Assembly: GCA_963970005.1 (NCBI GenBank)
Contig: CAXAMN010027484.1
Span: forward strand, 327,540 to 391,539
DNA length: 64,000 nt
Reading direction: 5' to 3'
Source of the DNA: Durusdinium trenchii
Lineage: Eukaryota > Sar > Dinophyceae > Suessiales > Symbiodiniaceae
Shown here in pieces: positions 11,101 through 19,662 of the stretch; position 1 is the stretch's first letter, and each line of letters starts with the position of its first letter. A program made the translations under genes and the position numbers. The notes under the pieces are model-generated. The model was given only the letters and a program-made list of their open reading frames with translations. It had not been told where the DNA came from and searched no databases.

Positions 11101-14100
11101 CAGGAACAAAGGGCTTAGTCAGGATGAAATCACTAAACAGATGAGGGAGGAAGCAAGAAGGGCAAGAGATCAAAGTGGAGCACCAAGGAATCGTGATGAC
11201 TATACCCAGACTTTTGGAGGAAAAGGAAGTTCGGTACCACCGGGCGGTCCTTACACTTCATCTAGTTCAGGTCCTAGACCACCTTGGGAAAGGAACAATG
11301 AACAATGGGATCCTTGGTCATCCGATGTACCTCATGGAGCGTATGATGTTCCACGACCTCCACCGAAAGCTCCGCCAAAGTGCAAACCCATGCCGAGGCC
11401 GAAACAGCCTGCACAGCCAAAAGAATGGTTTGTCACGCTTCCTCCTGAAGGTGTGACGATTATCGGGTGCAACGGTATGGACTATCTTGGCAAACCCATC
11501 ATATTCAATCTCTGGACTTATCGAAGCAGTACCACTGCTTACGCTACAGCTCCGTTTGCTGGTCCTCGTACAGCCGAGCCAGGAAGAGATTGGAGACAAT
11601 ATGTGAGAAGGCTCACATATTACGTCGGGGTGACTTTGGGTGGAAATTATAGATCGAGTTCATCAATGGGGCTTCAACCTCTCACCGATTCTCATTTGAG
11701 GACAAAAGTGAACGAGAGCGATGGTTTTTGGACGAAGCTCTATGTTGAGATGGTTGAAGAGTTCGATCTGACAAGTTGTTTTCAGTATCCCTCAGCAAGG
11801 GCCATGGTACTTATCTTGAAGCTGATCGACGTGCCAGAGAAGGCCGCATATCTCATCAAGTCCCTTTCATCCAAAGTTGGGTGCCATACCGAGGAGAAGG
11901 ACAAGGTGATGATTGACGGGGATACAGGAGTCATGGATGTTGATCATTTGAGTGGCCAAATTAGAGGAGTCGGTACCGGACATACCATTCTTGTGACAGA
12001 CCTTGACTATGCGACTAGAGCAAATTCGTCAAAGAAAGTCACGACGATGCAGTACGGTATCCGAACCGAGATGGCATTCGAAAATTGCTGTGTATTCCAA
12101 GTCAAGGGAGAAAGGCACCAAGACATCCTGGATATGCTTGATGGTGTAGTCGATTTCTTGGAAGAACATGGACAAGATCAGGGGGACGGTACAACCGTCC
12201 ACATCTGGCTGTGTCTTCATTGTATGTTTCCGAACGGCAGCACACTGAGGTTGACCGAGGCGACATTCAAAGAGTTCTCAAGGAAGTTGGCTGAGAAGGT
12301 CCACTCGATCGGACAGCTCCTGACTACTCCAGTATTAGTGAACATCCAGCCAGATTCAAAGTTCTTCGGGCCAGCAAGATATGATCACAGTCACATTGTC
12401 ACCGACATTGTAGACCAAGTGAGACGAAGTGGTGCCTTGGCTACCAAATCGTCACGTGCCTGGAAAGCTATGTACTCAGTTGCAGGTGCTCCCAGTGCGA
12501 GCTATATCACAGGCGGCGACAAGAACAAGATTTGGGCTGTGATGGAGAAGCAACTCACGAGAGAAAGGGTCATCCTACTGTGTTCAATGAATAAAGTTCA
12601 TGTCAGTGCCTTGAACAACATGGCAGAGGACGAGATCCAGGTCCCAATTTCTCAGGACAACTTCGACAGGTACTTGAACGTTGCTATGTCGGCAAGCGAT
12701 GGGCAACCGAAGAAGACCAGCACGAAACATACTGTTGGTGGGAGTTTCAGTCAAGGTACCGAATGGAGGGACATCAGATTCGTTCTGAAAGATCCGGAGC
12801 CTGAGGAGGACAGGATGGAATATTGGATGACGGGAAATCGGAAAGATGAGAGTTGTAAAACCACTGCAGATGCCGCACCATATCTTTGTGAAGATTGCAA
12901 CAAACGTGATGCATCTGAGGATTGGAACACATACAAAGACAATAGAAGCCATTGTGTGAATTGCAACTTCAACTTTTGGTGTGTTCATAGCGGCACTCCC
13001 ACGATTCAACAAGAAAGAGAAAGTATTTGGGAAACTGCAGTGAGAGTTAGAGTCCTTTGGGAGAAGAATGCTGAATGGAACAGTTTGTATCCAGCGCAGA
13101 ATCTCCGTGAATTCATGGTCGAGGGTGCGATGATGCTGTCCAGGAAGAATCCGCCTTGGATTCAAGGAGCATTGAAAGCTATCTCGCATCATGGTGGAAT
13201 CAGAGCCCCGTCGGAACTTGTGGAACAGTACTGTACCCAAGGGAAGGGATCCACTCTTTTCGTCCACCGAGACTATGACCCAGACAGTGAAGACTATGGC
13301 TTCCGAGCGTATATGGACTATGGGAATGTGGCGTACCACGACTACATCCAATATTTCTTCACGCATAAGGAGTACCAGGACGTCTTCTCGTTGAATGAAT
13401 ATAGGACTGTTACAAATTCTGAGCTTGCGGGCGATATCATGGAGTTTTGGACTGGTGTTCTCGAACTGGCCGGCATCTTCAAAGACACGCTGTTCGGGGA
13501 TTGGGCTCAGATCAATGAATGCAGAAGAGGTATAGAAATGTCTTTTCTTCACTTCTATGCAGCGAGCCGAAAATCAATCAATGACAACACCAAGAGGAAT
13601 AAACCTTCAGGGCTCCATGTTACAGCTGAAGAACGAGCCTGTATCGATGCCGTCATGTCCAGGTATGCTATCAGACCAGAGTTCAGGAGAATGGTACGAC
13701 TGGCTATAGCCCCAGAGCCCAAAAGAACGTCTACGGAAGAGCCTGATGTAGAGATGAAGGATGGCGAAGCCGACCCTGCGAGTACCACTCCAGGAGTCGA
13801 GGAGCCTGAACCACCTACGCCTGAGCTTGATCCGCAAGATTACAAGGATGGGGAGGGTCGTTCAATATCTCCGACGAAAACATGGTCGCACTACCCGACA
13901 TCGAATCCAGATACTGAGGAACGGAAAAGAGCTGCCAAGCGCGGTGGGCAAGGTACAGCAGTCGCTTCCAGCTGGAAATCCGCCTATGACAACCTCAGGA
14001 GAGTCAGAGCACGCGCAGAGAGCCAAAATGTGTGCTATTGTTGTGGTTCAAACCAACATCACCTGGCTATTTGTCCCGACACTGAGAAGAAGGACGTGTT

Positions 14101-17100
14101 GATGAAATCATTCTCTTACATGGAGGACACTATGCGCAAGTGCTTCACCGAGGACGACAAGGCAATCATCCGACGTGATGTTGAAAGCCGAAAGAGGAAA
14201 GCAAAGTCATCCAAAGACGTCGAAGACGAGGACTACATGGATGTGGATGATGAAGACATTGAACTTCCCGAAGAAGAACCGGAACTAGGAAGTAAGGTAC
14301 CACCTTACTCTCCGAGAGCCAAAGGTAGACCACATTCGTCAGACTCTGCAAAAGAGGAATACGCAAAAGCGGTCGAGGCAACCAAGAAGGCCTTTGGGAA
14401 CGCCAGCTTCGTCACCAGATTCAAAGAGCCCGTCGACCTCTTTGACATTGCCGATGACAAAGAAGGAGGAGAGCACAAGGTCGCAAATCACAGGGTTGAT
14501 AGATCAGGTCCTGATGGAAAGAGGGAACTTGATGCACTTATTCAGGAGGCTGCAGCACTCGGGATAAAGATGCCCAAAGTGAAGGACCTTGCTCCTGATC
14601 CACAACAATTTCAAAAGGCTGGATATCGGCAGATTGAGGTGACTTGCGATAGAGGAAACATTGAGATAATTCCACAGTATGGAGTTACATTCTATGTGGA
14701 GTACTGGAATGGACCGAAGGTAGATGCAACTTACACGGATCCACCAAAGATGAACCCAGCAATTCGCATCGACAAGCTCAGCGAGGAGAGTCAATGGGTC
14801 AACGAGATTAGCCATAGACTCAATAGACTACTCAGGCATGGAGTGGGAAAGCATAATGGGATTCAATCGCACCGCGGTCGAAAACCTCATGTGTCCCCGA
14901 AGTGCAATGAGGGTGGATGGGTGAACATCGATGAGATCCTGGAATATGATCATGTCTTCAACGATGGTGTCAATATCAGTACTATCACAGGTACCCGACG
15001 TGAGCAAGATATCAAGACAGAGCGATACCAATATTTATGCAAGGCGATGTGGCATGCAAAGAAGTTGCAGAACAGAGTACGCTATCAGATTGCCGCCGTT
15101 CGCATCTCAAAGGAGGATGTCTCACTCGAAGAGGAAAGGCGATACTGGGCAAACCTCATGTTTCACGGCACAGATGCACCATCATTTCTGAAGCATGAAC
15201 GTTGGATCGTTCCTTGTGCAATTCGAGCCGTTGCCTCTCACAATTCTGGAAGAGAGACTGTTCTTGAAGAGGATGTGTCAATATATCCTGTATGGACTTC
15301 ACATCTCATTCCAGAGAATGTGGCAATGCAGCTCGGAGGAAGCTTTCACATGACATCGCTTTCCAATATTGAGTCAATCATGAAACTAGGAATTGTCCCT
15401 GGTGGAATGGATGGATATAGAGGTAGTGTCTTCTTCAACCACTTTGCGCCGTGGGATGATCGATCATCAAAGATCCTGAGATCAAGATGGCCAAGAGGGG
15501 GAATGCCCGTTTGCCTTTATGTTCCAATCATGACTTTGAGGAAGCTTGGAGGAAGAATTTCGGAGAATTCCTACACTGTTGTTTTTAGAGAAGTTCCATG
15601 GAGATGTGTACGAGGTGCTTGGTATTGGGATGACCACGGTCAGGCATGGAGGAGACTCCTGCTGGGAAGCACCGGAGAACAAGTTGTTCTAGCGGCACGT
15701 CATGGACTTTGGGTTGCTCAGAAGCATACCATCCTCGGGAGAGCCGACGAAGTCACAAAGTCAGCCTCGGCGACAGATGACAACGTCCAGAAGCTCGTGT
15801 CCCTTATCGATGAAGTACGATTCGATGACAATGGAGAGCTGATCGAGGATTCCATCAGTGAGGAAACTTGGGACGAAATCATCTCCAGAACATGTGAAGG
15901 GTATCGCAACGTGGATGGCAATATTTTGTGTCCATCATGTATGCATTTGACTTCTTCATCTTTGTCCGTATGCCTATCTTGTCAAGGCAGGCTACTCTCG
16001 TGTGGTATTCGCAACACTGTCATTTCCGATTCACCCGTTGATCTTGTGAGCGACGATGAAGAGGAAAAGAAGGAAGAGAAGAAGCCTGAACATGATGATC
16101 AAGATATGTTGGATCAGGCCACTATGGACGAGATCAGAAAGGCTTGGGAAGAAGACATCGCTCAAACTGAAGCAGCTGATGACGACGAGGACATGGACAA
16201 TCAAGATCCTTCCAAACCGTCTGATGGTGCAGAGAACCTCAAGAGTGACAATGTCGAAACCCCATCTTTCAATGAGGATGAGATCGACTACGGTCGTGAT
16301 TCTGATCTAGAAGATGAAGACGAACGAAACGTGATCATCGAGATCCAGAGGAGCACACAACAATATGAGGGGAAGAAACGTCAAGATGGTGAGCCCGAGG
16401 ATGAAGACGTCACCGACGACTTACATCCGGAGGCGAATCGACCGACAGATCGTGACGAACCGGGATACTATACACAGCATGGAGCGACCGAGTTCAATCC
16501 CGAAGAAGGAAGAGACAACGAAGATCTCCCCATCTATTGTCGAGTACCGGAACCTCGAATCTATGCGCATCAAGAGAGGGCCTACTGTCAGGACGTCTCC
16601 ATGAATGCATCGGGTTTGATGGATAGGTATGTGGTCAAATGTGTGCTGAACATGATCTCCCTGATGTACAAGAGCTACTATTGCACCAGCCTTACCGACT
16701 TCAAAGCAAATTGGAAAAAGAAACGTCTGGATGTGATAAGCAAGTTCGGTACAGGAGATTCCACTGAAATCGATGACGATGGGAGACCATTGGATCCAAC
16801 AGATGACATGATGTTAAATTTTGCCAACGACAACAATATTACAACTGAGGAGGCCTGGCACCGATTCAGAGGAGAACAATTCATTTGCAAGGTAGCACTC
16901 ATGATCCTATCATTCGGTCATACTCCGAAATCCTTCAAAGAGGAATATGGCAACTTCGAATACTCCACCGACTTGACTGATGCCCAGCTTGAGGAGTTGA
17001 AAGCGAAGAAAGCCAGTGCAATGACTGAATTGGTACAGAAGTGCATCCATGCGATTTATGGGTGTCGGACATATTCTTATTTTAGAACCGACATTACATC

Positions 17101-17866
17101 ACCCTACCACAAGGTGATCGATCCTCTGGACATCATGTACTCGAGAATGAAGAGCAAGTGGGAGAAGTCTATTCTTTTGATCATTGATCAACATGAAATC
17201 AGGTTGCCCCCACAAGCTCAGGAAGTCATAGAGTCAATGGCCAGAAACCCCAACGTTGGACATACAGAGAGATGGATGAGCGTGATAGAACACAAGCATG
17301 TTCAAGCTCTTACCAATCGTCTAGGCTTTGGAGATAGGGCCAAGGAGATTCAGGGCAAGAAGAAGCAGGGGGCCAAGGCAACAGCTAAATCAACATCTTC
17401 GTCAAGAGCTGAGGCAAAGCCAGCATCTACACCCAGAACCGAGGCCAAGCCGTCGTCAGCACCAAGTGAGGAACCAAAACCTTCAGCAGCACCTAAGAGT
17501 TTCGGGCCCTCATCAGCAGAGGAGAACAAGGTGAAGGCTGCTCCAAAAGCCAGACCACTTGACAAATCACCATCAAGTGCTACCGATGTGTTTGAGCAAG
17601 CTTTGCAGGAAGATCTTGCCGCCAACGCACATGCAGCAGAAGGTACAACTACTTCATCATCCCGAGGACATTCCAAAGGAGGAGGCCAATCTGGAACATC
17701 TTGGAGACCGGCGCTAACGCAAGAACATCGCGAAGTACCTCAACCTTCTGAAAAGGGAAAGGGAAAGAGCAAGTCCAAGGGAAAGTCCAAGAAGGGAGAA
17801 GATGATCGGTGGGATGCTCAGGGCAACTGGGATCATCGTGGATGGAGAGGTTATCACCAGTGGTGA
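8114..17866 (+). CDS. Giant accessory ORF of copia element 1 with methyltransferase-like and Tpt1/KptA-like domains
   Basis: The open frame runs from 7991; ATG 8114 is the first sensible start and overlaps the end of pol by 71 bases in another frame (3250 residues). Visible parts, by residue: 190-376, a region with PCTGGS and ELPKSCEYW shared with element 2 (methyltransferase-like); 1590-1630, a Cys-rich zinc-ribbon-like patch; 1973-1986, a perfect CX2CX4HX4C knuckle; 2230-2525, a Tpt1/KptA-like region with winged-helix motif LLRH (Arg 2241, His 2242), GGWVNIDEIL, then the ADP-ribosyltransferase-like SFHMTS (His 2412) and GYRGSVFF (Arg 2436); 2605-2625, another Cys4 patch; 2640-2780, acidic; 3076-3250, Pro/Ala/Lys repeats ending in a Lys/Gly/Ser RNA-binding-type tail. 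Known Tpt1 removes 2'-phosphate from spliced tRNA using NAD+. Whether this copy is active is unknown. The uninterrupted length suggests past selection. Most of the protein is unrecognised. Confidence 0.75.
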   Translation: MNGDAMATHSPECIMCREHEFVPSEDSHCPVRLSDLSDYRRTEKYYKSGKDIKVDSWRFKGNSVGKDDPWIGSTTFLIVSNGHGHSPQHETTDNSNNKQKGNVTAIATGIQAWGMNTITHEHMFIAQTAKYVASDTPPGRKPVLHLVLQRRSGRSHKYQFELHQQDVKGPQDIFDRCIMLQELERNVPCLVLMCAEEQNWFTFLQTCLKKQFMNIVTITEDDDACSAYGINKVKACVRSSLDCVFFAGPCTGGSAWNRLNRTVSIKAEMQIEKHQELYWSLWNCFANALDHVFAIGACALTELPKSCEYWRDDRMTTLIEGTESHVHDFDGCMYGLATHYGHRDIPIKKPWRIVSWGVQFQNLMKKCDHKHQHAPCAGRETRVTQLYTLRIAQHMIETLNKRALSLWKKQHVASRAPVLYDWSRSPHPSMSNGNPCSEVNINKRFDKIIQSVHDSKKKKLTCENKHDTHDSCASVITFHNHLEQYFEINQANHFGAGVIQRFAKKKFAEFHPITGGLSPTTLPQRGNSLAFVSHFWRLTTPLHRGDCVFSMFRSTAYGITGRNMASAKKLKEHLHILNSRRGESPTLVPGRFVEDMDPGQALQLAEKWMERGVPPIYSISACYCAVEAKGGAIQERLVRSLRVLLSKYDPETDDGTEVARVFFAGIKRVIGIVKNQERMVRPEHLPLGPPPPPNPDHFPYEAFASNDVWDRLELFADNLSALFMPEPFNQETPVKGMLADLNDKVARRGMKGINSTAMSKDSLLDITRDGYFYDSMNDLHHRIPIEGRSSNYMAMTGEHWERSCRYISLAGASLGFALRFHNKNHPEDLTSLTDLIQIIAKGQSGGTLERCAAINNFQCIQALYRCIHRHVIEQSAISLRPEANAQMLAAFQHLKEWFPEVKPDVWTAGYNVLGAELGAHRDLLARDTSISILNQYIAELHLSEANLDKEPNLETLGKPKEKIYLTFENPSIGPPNLKDFSAVEPQWLCQFRIHHARNKGLSQDEITKQMREEARRARDQSGAPRNRDDYTQTFGGKGSSVPPGGPYTSSSSGPRPPWERNNEQWDPWSSDVPHGAYDVPRPPPKAPPKCKPMPRPKQPAQPKEWFVTLPPEGVTIIGCNGMDYLGKPIIFNLWTYRSSTTAYATAPFAGPRTAEPGRDWRQYVRRLTYYVGVTLGGNYRSSSSMGLQPLTDSHLRTKVNESDGFWTKLYVEMVEEFDLTSCFQYPSARAMVLILKLIDVPEKAAYLIKSLSSKVGCHTEEKDKVMIDGDTGVMDVDHLSGQIRGVGTGHTILVTDLDYATRANSSKKVTTMQYGIRTEMAFENCCVFQVKGERHQDILDMLDGVVDFLEEHGQDQGDGTTVHIWLCLHCMFPNGSTLRLTEATFKEFSRKLAEKVHSIGQLLTTPVLVNIQPDSKFFGPARYDHSHIVTDIVDQVRRSGALATKSSRAWKAMYSVAGAPSASYITGGDKNKIWAVMEKQLTRERVILLCSMNKVHVSALNNMAEDEIQVPISQDNFDRYLNVAMSASDGQPKKTSTKHTVGGSFSQGTEWRDIRFVLKDPEPEEDRMEYWMTGNRKDESCKTTADAAPYLCEDCNKRDASEDWNTYKDNRSHCVNCNFNFWCVHSGTPTIQQERESIWETAVRVRVLWEKNAEWNSLYPAQNLREFMVEGAMMLSRKNPPWIQGALKAISHHGGIRAPSELVEQYCTQGKGSTLFVHRDYDPDSEDYGFRAYMDYGNVAYHDYIQYFFTHKEYQDVFSLNEYRTVTNSELAGDIMEFWTGVLELAGIFKDTLFGDWAQINECRRGIEMSFLHFYAASRKSINDNTKRNKPSGLHVTAEERACIDAVMSRYAIRPEFRRMVRLAIAPEPKRTSTEEPDVEMKDGEADPASTTPGVEEPEPPTPELDPQDYKDGEGRSISPTKTWSHYPTSNPDTEERKRAAKRGGQGTAVASSWKSAYDNLRRVRARAESQNVCYCCGSNQHHLAICPDTEKKDVLMKSFSYMEDTMRKCFTEDDKAIIRRDVESRKRKAKSSKDVEDEDYMDVDDEDIELPEEEPELGSKVPPYSPRAKGRPHSSDSAKEEYAKAVEATKKAFGNASFVTRFKEPVDLFDIADDKEGGEHKVANHRVDRSGPDGKRELDALIQEAAALGIKMPKVKDLAPDPQQFQKAGYRQIEVTCDRGNIEIIPQYGVTFYVEYWNGPKVDATYTDPPKMNPAIRIDKLSEESQWVNEISHRLNRLLRHGVGKHNGIQSHRGRKPHVSPKCNEGGWVNIDEILEYDHVFNDGVNISTITGTRREQDIKTERYQYLCKAMWHAKKLQNRVRYQIAAVRISKEDVSLEEERRYWANLMFHGTDAPSFLKHERWIVPCAIRAVASHNSGRETVLEEDVSIYPVWTSHLIPENVAMQLGGSFHMTSLSNIESIMKLGIVPGGMDGYRGSVFFNHFAPWDDRSSKILRSRWPRGGMPVCLYVPIMTLRKLGGRISENSYTVVFREVPWRCVRGAWYWDDHGQAWRRLLLGSTGEQVVLAARHGLWVAQKHTILGRADEVTKSASATDDNVQKLVSLIDEVRFDDNGELIEDSISEETWDEIISRTCEGYRNVDGNILCPSCMHLTSSSLSVCLSCQGRLLSCGIRNTVISDSPVDLVSDDEEEKKEEKKPEHDDQDMLDQATMDEIRKAWEEDIAQTEAADDDEDMDNQDPSKPSDGAENLKSDNVETPSFNEDEIDYGRDSDLEDEDERNVIIEIQRSTQQYEGKKRQDGEPEDEDVTDDLHPEANRPTDRDEPGYYTQHGATEFNPEEGRDNEDLPIYCRVPEPRIYAHQERAYCQDVSMNASGLMDRYVVKCVLNMISLMYKSYYCTSLTDFKANWKKKRLDVISKFGTGDSTEIDDDGRPLDPTDDMMLNFANDNNITTEEAWHRFRGEQFICKVALMILSFGHTPKSFKEEYGNFEYSTDLTDAQLEELKAKKASAMTELVQKCIHAIYGCRTYSYFRTDITSPYHKVIDPLDIMYSRMKSKWEKSILLIIDQHEIRLPPQAQEVIESMARNPNVGHTERWMSVIEHKHVQALTNRLGFGDRAKEIQGKKKQGAKATAKSTSSSRAEAKPASTPRTEAKPSSAPSEEPKPSAAPKSFGPSSAEENKVKAAPKARPLDKSPSSATDVFEQALQEDLAANAHAAEGTTTSSSRGHSKGGGQSGTSWRPALTQEHREVPQPSEKGKGKSKSKGKSKKGEDDRWDAQGNWDHRGWRGYHQW
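8690..9240 (+). other. Methyltransferase-like domain at the start of the giant ORF (element 1)
   Basis: FAGPCTGGSAWNRLNR, ELPKSCEYW, FDGCMYGL, PIKKPWRIVSW and CDHKHQHAPC occur in the same order and with similar spacing as PCTSGSPWQRVNR, EWPKGCESW, FDGCAVGV, PIKKRWRLMTT and CTHKPHEH in element 2. Shared descent is clear by eye; function is inferred. Confidence 0.5.
14808..15690 (+). other. Tpt1/KptA RNA 2'-phosphotransferase-like domain in the giant ORF
   Basis: The N-terminal winged-helix signature (SHRLNRLLRHG, then GGWVNIDEIL) and the C-terminal ADP-ribosyltransferase signature (GGSFHMTSLSNIESIMKLGI, GYRGSVFF) occur in the right order. The family normally has about 200 residues; here about 295, with inserts between the lobes. 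The conserved Arg and His of the LLRH motif and the His of the H-x-T motif are kept. Confidence 0.65.
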
Positions 17867-18379
17867 TTTCTTTGAACGACTATGAGGATACCATGCAAGC
17901 CAGGGAGGAAGTCATTCACCGGATGACTATCTGACCTGGAACGCTATAAGTGTATCATTGCAAATCGTCAATTTGATTTGATACCAGGAGCATAATGGAA
18001 GGAAGACAATCACCGACTGTCTCTCCGACTTGCCGTTCTGTAAGTGTATCCAAACCAAAACCTACATCATTTGAGAAGTGTGAAGTCAGTTGCCGATGTG
18101 GCATCTACGTGAAAAGTCATCAGTTCGGATCTACATCAAAGCGAAGCTCTTTTGAGTGGATACTGAGCGAGGCCTCATGACTGTCTCACTTATTCAATTC
18201 GATTTTTTTCATAGGTTCTGAGCCATAGTTGCACAATTTATATGTAAAAGTCCGCTTTAGTCCAGCATGTTCTGTAGTATGAGCCTCATATGAGTCTCGC
18301 GGCAAATCATACAATTTCTTTGTAGCACTTACATCCCTAAATTTTCGTGTGTGATCGGAACATATTGTTACCGTTCACA
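17867..18379 (+). other. 3' untranslated region of element 1
   Basis: About 510 bases between the giant ORF and the second purine tract. A 61-codon ORF (17995-18180, Ser/Cys-rich) has no recognisable similarity and I do not regard it as a supported gene. The stretch probably serves as the 3' leader to the LTR. Confidence 0.45.
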
Positions 18380-18560
18380 TGGGGGGTGCGAATGGAAGTG
18401 CAGCGACATGTACAGTGCAACATGTACATATATATATGTACCATATGTACTTTGGCTCAAGGATCAAGCGACTAGAAAAGGTGCGGTTTCCGTTCCGACG
18501 CTACGCCGCTTATGGACCGTCAGTGATAGCTTCAAACTACGCTGATTAAGATCCACTCGC
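18380..18560 (+). repeat. Probable start of 3' LTR of element 1 (purine tract, then TG, then SL-like site)
   Basis: GGGGGG at 18380-18385 precedes TGCGAATGG, the arrangement expected for a polypurine tract followed by an LTR. At 18448-18461 the sequence TACTTTGGCTCAAG shares ACTTTGGCTCAAG with the LTRs of element 2. It matches the last 11 bases of the dinoflagellate spliced leader. A palindromic TATATATATA-centred stretch (18421-18450) lies just upstream. The LTR end is not identifiable without the 5' copy. Confidence 0.4.
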
Positions 18561-18583
18561 AGAAGGCATGACTGCCCAAACAG

Positions 18584-18734
18584 GATCCTGACGGCCCTGA
18601 ACGGCGCCAGGAACTGCGGCGTCTACCTGGGCGCGAAGGGCGTGGACCGCGCGAAGGACGCGCGGCTCCGCGCCAAGCGGGCCCGCGACAAGCGGCGGAA
18701 CCGGAACTTCCAGGCGCGTGCGGAACGGAGGTAG
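18584..18734 (+). CDS. Putative terminal exon of an unknown host gene (basic C-terminus)
   Basis: After an acceptor-like CCCAAACAG (ends 18583) a strongly GC-rich stretch stays open for 49 codons, ending in TAG 18732-18734. It encodes ILTALNGARNCGVYLGAK followed by an Arg/Lys-rich tail (RAKRARDKRRNRNF). The abrupt change in base composition against the AT-rich copia end, the acceptor and the high GC at third positions suggest a real exon. Upstream exons would lie beyond the window or on the far side of element 1. I do not recognise the protein; the basic tail would suit nucleic-acid binding. Confidence 0.4.
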
Positions 18735-19068
18735 GGAGTGACAGAGGGACTTGTGGTGCTAAGAGGGATTGAAATCGTGATGGAGCCCAAATGAAGGCCA
18801 AATCGACCCTTGAAAATCGAAGTTGTTAAGTCCAAAGTTCAGACTTGTTGGTTCACAATCGTTTGAGCGTTTGAGTGAGGAAGAAGGCCGCTCAACGGCG
18901 CTGTTTGTGCACTCAGTGACAGGAGAAGACCACCCTTTTGGTGGAAGGCGTTGTGGACAGCGGCGCCGCCAGCTCGGCGGGCGCCCTTCCCACCACCGTG
19001 GGGCGGGAGGCTGAAGATGCTTTGGAGGCGCGGCGCGGTGCAGTGGTTTCCCTGACCAGATGCTATAT
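18735..19068 (+). other. Non-coding, with a GC-rich block
   Basis: A GC-rich block at 18940-19030 (GGCGCCGCCAGCTCGGCGGG region) may be a short exon, but no frame stands out. Otherwise nothing supported. Confidence 0.3.
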
Positions 19069-19172
19069 CCCTAAGCCTCCAGTCAAACCTGAGAAGGTGG
19101 GACGACCGGGGCCCGGGTGCCAGGAGGGTCCAGTCATACCGAACCTGAGGAGGTACGACTGGAGGTGTAGGG
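19069..19172 (-). repeat. Foldback repeat family A, copy 1 (reverse orientation)
   Basis: A degenerate copy of a roughly 100-bp inverted-repeat element whose better copies start CCCTAGGGCTCCAGTCGTAC and end with the reverse complement. The core here reads GTGCCAGGAGGGTCCAGTC, the reverse of the core in most other copies, so it is inserted in the opposite direction. Confidence 0.65.
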
Positions 19173-19290
19173 TATATGTATAGACGGTGATTTCAGCAGT
19201 GCTTTGAGGGGGGATTTGGCACATCCGAACGGACGGGTAGAAAAAAGTCACTGACTGGGATTGAATGGGAACTTGGTTGGTCGTCACTGA

Positions 19291-19506
19291 TTGGGTGGAG
19301 ACATTGCTCAAGTGGCAACTGTGAGTGCCAAGGTTGGCAAGGAGATGAACTTGAAGCCGTTGAATTTTGATTTGTGCCAGGCTGGCATGGAAGAAGGTGG
19401 CGCTGAGCATTCCAAGAAGAAAGAGAAGAAGGATAAAAAGGACAAAAAGGAAAAGAAGGACCAGATGCGAATCACATCATCTATTATGTGCACAGGAGCC
19501 TTTTGA
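19291..19506 (+). CDS. Possible lysine-rich exon
   Basis: An open stretch encodes VGKEMNLKPLNFDLC followed by a Lys/Asp run (KKKEKKDKKDKKEKKDQ). Codon use is dinoflagellate-like and the tail is charged, but no start, splice sites or homologue can be fixed. It could be an exon between about 19330 and 19464 or a chance purine-rich ORF. Confidence 0.2.
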   Translation: MGGDIAQVATVSAKVGKEMNLKPLNFDLCQAGMEEGGAEHSKKKEKKDKKDKKEKKDQMRITSSIMCTGAF

Positions 19507-19569
19507 AGCCTCCGTTTTTCTTTGGCATTGTGTGCGCTCGCGTTCTGTTTGTTTCTATAGTTCTTATCC

Positions 19570-19662
19570 TTGGGGCTTCAAGTATCCCTCCTCAGAAGGT
19601 ATTTGGACCCACCTGGCACCCACCCCAGTCCCACCTTCTTAGAAAGGCACGGCTGGAGCCCA
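19570..19662 (+). repeat. Foldback repeat family A, copy 2
   Basis: Contains the family core TTTGGACCCACCTGGCACCC and the flanking CTCAGAAGGT / CTTAGAAAGG arms, diverged at both ends. Inserted in non-coding sequence. Confidence 0.6.

Larger units (their letters stand above)
1..18560 (+). mobile_element. Giant Ty1/copia-type LTR retrotransposon (element 1), 5' end outside window
   Basis: The order gag, CCCH fingers, protease, integrase, reverse transcriptase, RNase H identifies a Ty1/copia (Pseudoviridae-type) element, because integrase precedes reverse transcriptase. The element is unusually long: after RNase H comes another intact ORF of about 9.75 kb. The 5' LTR, primer site and gag start lie before base 1. 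The 3' boundary is not proven because no second LTR is available for comparison. A purine run at 18380-18386 followed by TG is the best candidate for the start of the 3' LTR, and a putative host exon begins at 18584, so the element should end between about 18.46 and 18.58 kb. The frame changes in gag suggest this copy is defective, or that the assembly has errors there. Confidence 0.8.

Noticed and set aside
12584..13552. Minus-strand ORF of 322 codons opposite the giant ORF
   Set aside because: Shadow of the + strand coding frame; Ser/Leu/Phe/Ile-rich composition and no domain.
18424..18445. TATATATATATG as a TATA box of a host promoter
   Set aside because: Dinoflagellate promoters generally lack TATA boxes and the sequence is a palindromic AT run inside the probable LTR.
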